Shown piece by piece: positions 4,495-7,885 of a DNA stretch of 7,885 nucleotides (position 1 is the stretch's first letter; the number at the start of each line of letters is the position of its first letter). The notes under the pieces were generated by a model. That model saw nothing but the letters and a program-made list of their open reading frames with translations, was not told where the DNA came from and made no database searches. The stretch is taken from contig JAICSB010000138.1 of assembly GCA_025937115.1 (NCBI GenBank), positions 1-7,885 on the forward strand, given 5' to 3'. This DNA is from Pseudonocardiaceae bacterium. GTDB taxonomy: Bacteria > Actinomycetota > Actinomycetes > Mycobacteriales > Pseudonocardiaceae. The position numbers and the translations under genes were made by a program.

Positions 4495-7400
4495 ATGTCC
4501 AAACCGCCGCGCCGGGTGTTTATAAGTCACACCTCGGAGTTACGGCGGTGGCCGGTACCGCGGTCGTTTGTGGCGGCGGCGGAGTCGGCGGTGGCCCGGG
4601 CGGGAGATGCGGTCGCGGACATGGCGTATTTCACAGCGCGGGATGACAAGCCGGCGCAGGTATGTCGGGATGCGGTCGCAGCTGCAGATGTGTACGTGCT
4701 GATCGCTGGTTTCCGGTATGGCTCACCGGTGCGGGATCGCCCTGAGGTGTCTTATACCGAGTTGGAGTTGGAAGCTGCGGAAGAGGCGGGGCTGCCGCGG
4801 CTGGTGTTCCTGATCGGCGAGGAGGCGCAGGGACCGAGTGAGCTGTTCGTCGATGTGATGCACGGGGCGCGGCAGGCGGCGTTTCGGGCCCGCCTCGGTG
4901 ACAGTGGGCTAACCACGGCCACAGTGACCAACCCCGATGAGTTGGAGACGGTGCTATTCCAGGCGCTGGTCACGCCCGACCGTCGCGCCACCGACCGCAC
5001 TGAGAGGTGGCGAGGACCGGTGTTTGCGGTGCCGCCGCTGCGGGGTGATGAGGTGCCCCGCCCAGATTTGATGGCGGAGTTAGTGGCGGCAGTGACTCAG
5101 CCGGGAACGAGCGCGGTGGGGATGACGACCGGACTGTGGGGTGCGGGGGGGTTCGGGAAAACGACGATGGCTCGGTTGCTGGTGCATCGCCAGGATGTTC
5201 GGCTGAAGTTCCCTGACGGGGTGGTGTGGGTGACCGTCGGCGAGGACATCAGTGGACCAGAGCTGGCCGAGAAGGTCACCAACGCAGTGGCCCTGCTGAG
5301 CGGTGAGCGGCCCGGGTTGACCGATCCATTGGCCGCGGGGGCGCAGTTGGGGCGTGTGTTGGGGCAGCGGCAGGTGTTGCTAGTCGTGGATGACGTGTGG
5401 AAGACCGCCCAGGTGGAACCGTTCCTGATGGGCGGACCCGGAGCGGTGCGGTTGTTCACCACCCGCATCCGAGGAGTCCTGCCGGACTCGGTACAGCCGG
5501 TAGTGGTCGATGAGATGGATCGAAGCGAAGCAGTTCAGCTGCTCACCACCGGGGTAGGCGGGGTGTCTGCTGGTGTGGTGGCCGGATTACTGGCCGCGAC
5601 GGGACGGTGGCCGGTGCTGCTCGGGTTGGTTAATGCTGCGGTCCGCGCCGATCTACGCGCCGGTCGCCCGGCCGAGGAGTCGATGCGCGAGATCCTCCGC
5701 GAGTTGCGCACGACGGGACCGACCGCGCTGGATGTCACCGACGCCGACGAGCGACACACCGCGGTGGCCCGCACGATCGGAGTCAGCCTGTCCCGGCTGA
5801 CCGACCAGCAGCGAGCCCGCTATTTGGAGTTGGCGGTATTCGGAGAGGACGTGACGATCCCCGGTCCGGTGTTGGTCCGGTATTGGAAGGCCACCGGCGG
5901 CTGGTCGGAGTTTCAGACCGGGCGATTTTGCCAGCGTCTGGCCGAGCTGGCTTTGCTCAGCGACTACCGCCGCGATCCTGACCAGGTGGGACTGCATGAC
6001 GTCATCCATGCCTACCTCCGCGAACAGACCCACCACCGGCGCAGCGAGCTGCACCGGGCGCTACTCGACGCCCATCGTGGTCTGGTCCAAGAGGAGAACA
6101 AGACGAGCGCGTGGTGGCAACTCCCCGCAGCGGAAAGCTACCTGTGGACGTGGCTGCCCACTCACCTTCACGGCGCTGAACGAGACCACGAGCTGCGGGC
6201 GTGTCTGCACCATCCCGGGTGGCTGGTGGGAAAACTCGAAAACGTCGGACAGGCCGGGCTAGCAGCTGATCTGGCCCTGTCCGATGACTCGCTGTCGCGT
6301 GCTTTGGGTGTCGCGGTCCGCCAAAACGCCCATCTCCTGGCTCCGCTGCATCCTCCGGGGTCACTGGCTGCCACCCTGGCCACCCGACTGCCTGACGATG
6401 GGCCGACCAAGGCCATCGCTGACCGGCTGGTCGCGGGGATGACCATGCCGCACCTGCGGGCCATCACCCCTCTGCCCGATCTGCCCCACCTGACGCAGGA
6501 TCGAGCCCCAACCGGACACACCCGCAGGGTGTCGGCGTTGGTAGTGGCCCCAGACGGGTCATGGCTGGCCTCCGCTGACACCGGCGGAGAGATACAGCTA
6601 CGGGACCCGGTCACCGGTACCACTGGCCACACTTTGACCGGCCACACCCACGGGGTGGCGAGGCTGGTGGTAGCCCCAGATGGGTCGTGGCTAACCTCCG
6701 CCGAAGCCAGCGGCGAGGTGCGGATCTGGGACTTGGCCACCGGCACTACCCGCTACACCCTTACCGGCCATCACGGCGGGGTGTCTGAATTGGTGGTGGC
6801 CCCGGATGGGTCCTGGTTGGCCGTCGCCGCCGGCCAAGACAACCAGATACGGATCTGGGACGCAGCCAGCGGTGCCACCCGCCACACCCTCACCGGCCAT
6901 CGCGGCGGGGTGTGGGCGCTAGCAGTGGCCCCGGATGGGTCCTGGTTGGCGTCTGCCGGTGAAGACAGGGAGTTACACATTTGGGACCCGGCCACCGGCA
7001 CCTCCCGCTACGTCCTCACCGGTCACCTCGACTGGCTGCGGGCGTTGGTGGTGGCCCCGGATGGGTGCTGGTTGGCCTGCGCCGGCCACGGTGGGCAGGT
7101 GCGAGTCTGGGATCCCGTCACCGGTGTTGCCCGTCGCACCCTTATCGGCCATCGCGGCGACGTGTGGACGTTGGTGGTCTCCCCGGATGGGTCCTGGTTA
7201 GCCTCCGCCGGTGAAGACGGCGAAGTACGGATTTGGGATCCGGCCACCGGTGCTGCCCGCCATGTCCTCGTCGGCCACAGCGGCGGGGTGTGGGCACTGG
7301 CGGTGGCCCCAGACGGATCGTGGCTAGCCTCCGCCGGCTATGGCGGGGAAGTACGAGTCTGGGACCTGGCCACCGGTAGTGCCTGGCGTCTGCTCGTCGG

Positions 7401-7885
7401 CCATAGCGGCGGGGTGTGGGCACTGGTGGTCGCCCCAGACGGGTCATGGTTGGCCTCCGCCGACACCGGTGGGGAGGTGCGGGCCTGGGATCCGATGACT
7501 GGCGCCGCCCGCCACATCCTCATCCGCCACACCAGTGGGGTGGAGGCCCTGACGGCCGCCTCAGATGGGACTTGGCTGGCCTCCGCCGGCCACGACAGGC
7601 AAGTGCGGATCTGGGATCCGGTCACCGGCGCCACCCGTCACATCCTCACCGGTAGGGAGGTGCAGATTAGGGACCCGGCCACCGATACAACCCGCGGCGC
7701 CGTCACCGGCCGCACCCGCGCGGTGACGGCCCTGGCGGTCGCCCCAGACGGATCTTGGTTGGCTTCCGCCGACACCGGTGGAAAGGTGCGAATCTGGGAT
7801 CCGGCTAGCGGCGCCACCTGCCACATCCTCACCGGCCACACCCGCGCGGTGACAGCCCTGGCGGTCGCCCCAGACGGATCTTGGC
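4495..7885 (+). CDS. DUF4062-NB-ARC-WD40 STAND ATPase, NLR-like (partial, runs off right edge)
   Basis: The frame is open for 1130 codons without a stop. Residues 1-170 are a DUF4062 domain (RRVFISHTSELRR at 6-18, YVLIAGFRYGS at 67-77), a TIR-like or SLOG-like fold typical of N-terminal signalling or effector parts. An NB-ARC ATPase follows: P-loop GAGGFGKTT 216-224 with K222, Walker B LLVVDDVW 295-302, sensor-like LFTTRIR 320-326, GLPL-like GRWPVLLG 370-377 and an MHD-like LHD at 500-502. A helical linker leads to WD40 repeats from residue 673 to the window end. This is the architecture of Apaf-1-like bacterial STAND proteins, many of which sense phage or stress and oligomerise. ATG 4495 gives a typical DUF4062 start with GTGGGA 11 bp upstream; ATG 4483 is possible. 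The gene ends beyond the window, so its C-terminus and full repeat number are unknown. Confidence 0.9.
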   Translation, partial: MSKPPRRVFISHTSELRRWPVPRSFVAAAESAVARAGDAVADMAYFTARDDKPAQVCRDAVAAADVYVLIAGFRYGSPVRDRPEVSYTELELEAAEEAGLPRLVFLIGEEAQGPSELFVDVMHGARQAAFRARLGDSGLTTATVTNPDELETVLFQALVTPDRRATDRTERWRGPVFAVPPLRGDEVPRPDLMAELVAAVTQPGTSAVGMTTGLWGAGGFGKTTMARLLVHRQDVRLKFPDGVVWVTVGEDISGPELAEKVTNAVALLSGERPGLTDPLAAGAQLGRVLGQRQVLLVVDDVWKTAQVEPFLMGGPGAVRLFTTRIRGVLPDSVQPVVVDEMDRSEAVQLLTTGVGGVSAGVVAGLLAATGRWPVLLGLVNAAVRADLRAGRPAEESMREILRELRTTGPTALDVTDADERHTAVARTIGVSLSRLTDQQRARYLELAVFGEDVTIPGPVLVRYWKATGGWSEFQTGRFCQRLAELALLSDYRRDPDQVGLHDVIHAYLREQTHHRRSELHRALLDAHRGLVQEENKTSAWWQLPAAESYLWTWLPTHLHGAERDHELRACLHHPGWLVGKLENVGQAGLAADLALSDDSLSRALGVAVRQNAHLLAPLHPPGSLAATLATRLPDDGPTKAIADRLVAGMTMPHLRAITPLPDLPHLTQDRAPTGHTRRVSALVVAPDGSWLASADTGGEIQLRDPVTGTTGHTLTGHTHGVARLVVAPDGSWLTSAEASGEVRIWDLATGTTRYTLTGHHGGVSELVVAPDGSWLAVAAGQDNQIRIWDAASGATRHTLTGHRGGVWALAVAPDGSWLASAGEDRELHIWDPATGTSRYVLTGHLDWLRALVVAPDGCWLACAGHGGQVRVWDPVTGVARRTLIGHRGDVWTLVVSPDGSWLASAGEDGEVRIWDPATGAARHVLVGHSGGVWALAVAPDGSWLASAGYGGEVRVWDLATGSAWRLLVGHSGGVWALVVAPDGSWLASADTGGEVRAWDPMTGAARHILIRHTSGVEALTAASDGTWLASAGHDRQVRIWDPVTGATRHILTGREVQIRDPATDTTRGAVTGRTRAVTALAVAPDGSWLASADTGGKVRIWDPASGATCHILTGHTRAVTALAVAPDGSW
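6511..7885 (+). repeat. Tandem 126-bp repeat array encoding WD40 blades
   Basis: The units start at 6511, 6637, 6763, 6892, 7018, 7144, 7270, 7396, 7522, 7648, 7705 and 7831. Each is 42 codons, except the third (43), the tenth (19, internally deleted) and the last (cut by the window edge). The consensus is T-G-H-x3-V-x-A-L-x-V-A-P-D-G-S-W-L-A-S-A then a variable loop then V-R-I-W-D-P-x-T-G. Nucleotide similarity is high: the first 54 bases of units 11 and 12 differ at only two positions. Differences concentrate just after the G-H pair and in the loop before the W-D strand. This indicates recent amplification or gene conversion of propeller blades. Confidence 0.9.

Noticed and set aside
3960..4502. 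180-residue minus-strand ORF
   Set aside because: It runs through the inverted repeat, so its sequence repeats itself (a GSGSS-type stretch and PRPQTC). It is low in complexity and has no motif or ribosome binding site.
5535..6364. Several 79-133 residue minus-strand ORFs opposite the NB-ARC region
   Set aside because: They are shadows on the complement of the continuous NB-ARC coding frame and have no motifs of their own.
6511..7885. CRISPR or tandem DNA repeat with noncoding role
   Set aside because: The 126-bp period keeps the reading frame throughout and encodes canonical WD40 blades. There are no spacer-like unique segments.

Overview
The window comes from a high-GC actinomycete. Coding regions have strongly G/C-biased third positions, and the gene families present (an ECF-type sigma factor tail, HEPN/MNT pair, DUF4231, DUF4062-NB-ARC-WD40) are ones I associate with Frankia, Streptomyces, Pseudonocardia and relatives. 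The genus cannot be fixed from sequence alone. Most of the window reads as an accessory island built up at a tRNA gene, with conflict and defence type cargo, several broken genes and one large intact gene that runs off the right edge.

Layout, left to right. (1) 1-177: the C-terminal end of a sigma-70 family factor (region 4 helix-turn-helix). (2) 393-436 and 2585-2628: two perfect 44-bp direct repeats, each being the 3' half of a minus-strand tRNA-Arg with anticodon ACG. Neither copy has a tRNA 5' half, so both look like attachment-site remnants of tRNA-targeting integration. (3) The roughly 2.2 kb between them holds a minus-strand MntA/HepT (nucleotidyltransferase antitoxin/HEPN toxin) operon with a 4-bp ATGA overlap. 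It also holds a plus-strand pair of decayed genes, again joined by an ATGA overlap: a fragment with two copies of a short helical module, and an unrecognised small protein with one hydrophobic segment. Each has one single-base frameshift. No integrase is present between the repeats. (4) 2903-3798: a DUF4231 (SLATT-like, four membrane segments) gene broken by a frameshift at a run of four G. (5) 3799-4482: a gene-free spacer of about 680 bp with short tandem repeats, an imperfect 28-bp direct repeat about 550 bp apart, and between its copies a 133-nt near-perfect inverted repeat. (6) 4495 to the right edge: an uninterrupted DUF4062-NB-ARC-WD40 STAND ATPase, i.e. a bacterial NLR-like protein, with at least eleven 42-residue WD40 repeats of high nucleotide similarity.

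How the parts may fit together: MntA/HepT would act as a self-contained toxin-antitoxin unit that stabilises or defends the island. The DUF4231 membrane protein and the DUF4062-NB-ARC-WD40 protein belong to families linked to bacterial immunity. Whether they work as a pair is inference, since they are about 700 bp apart and the DUF4231 gene is frameshifted. The most notable signals are the tRNA-Arg remnants, the long hairpin inside a duplicated flank, and the recently reshuffled WD40 array, including one in-frame 69-bp deletion with microhomology at its junction.
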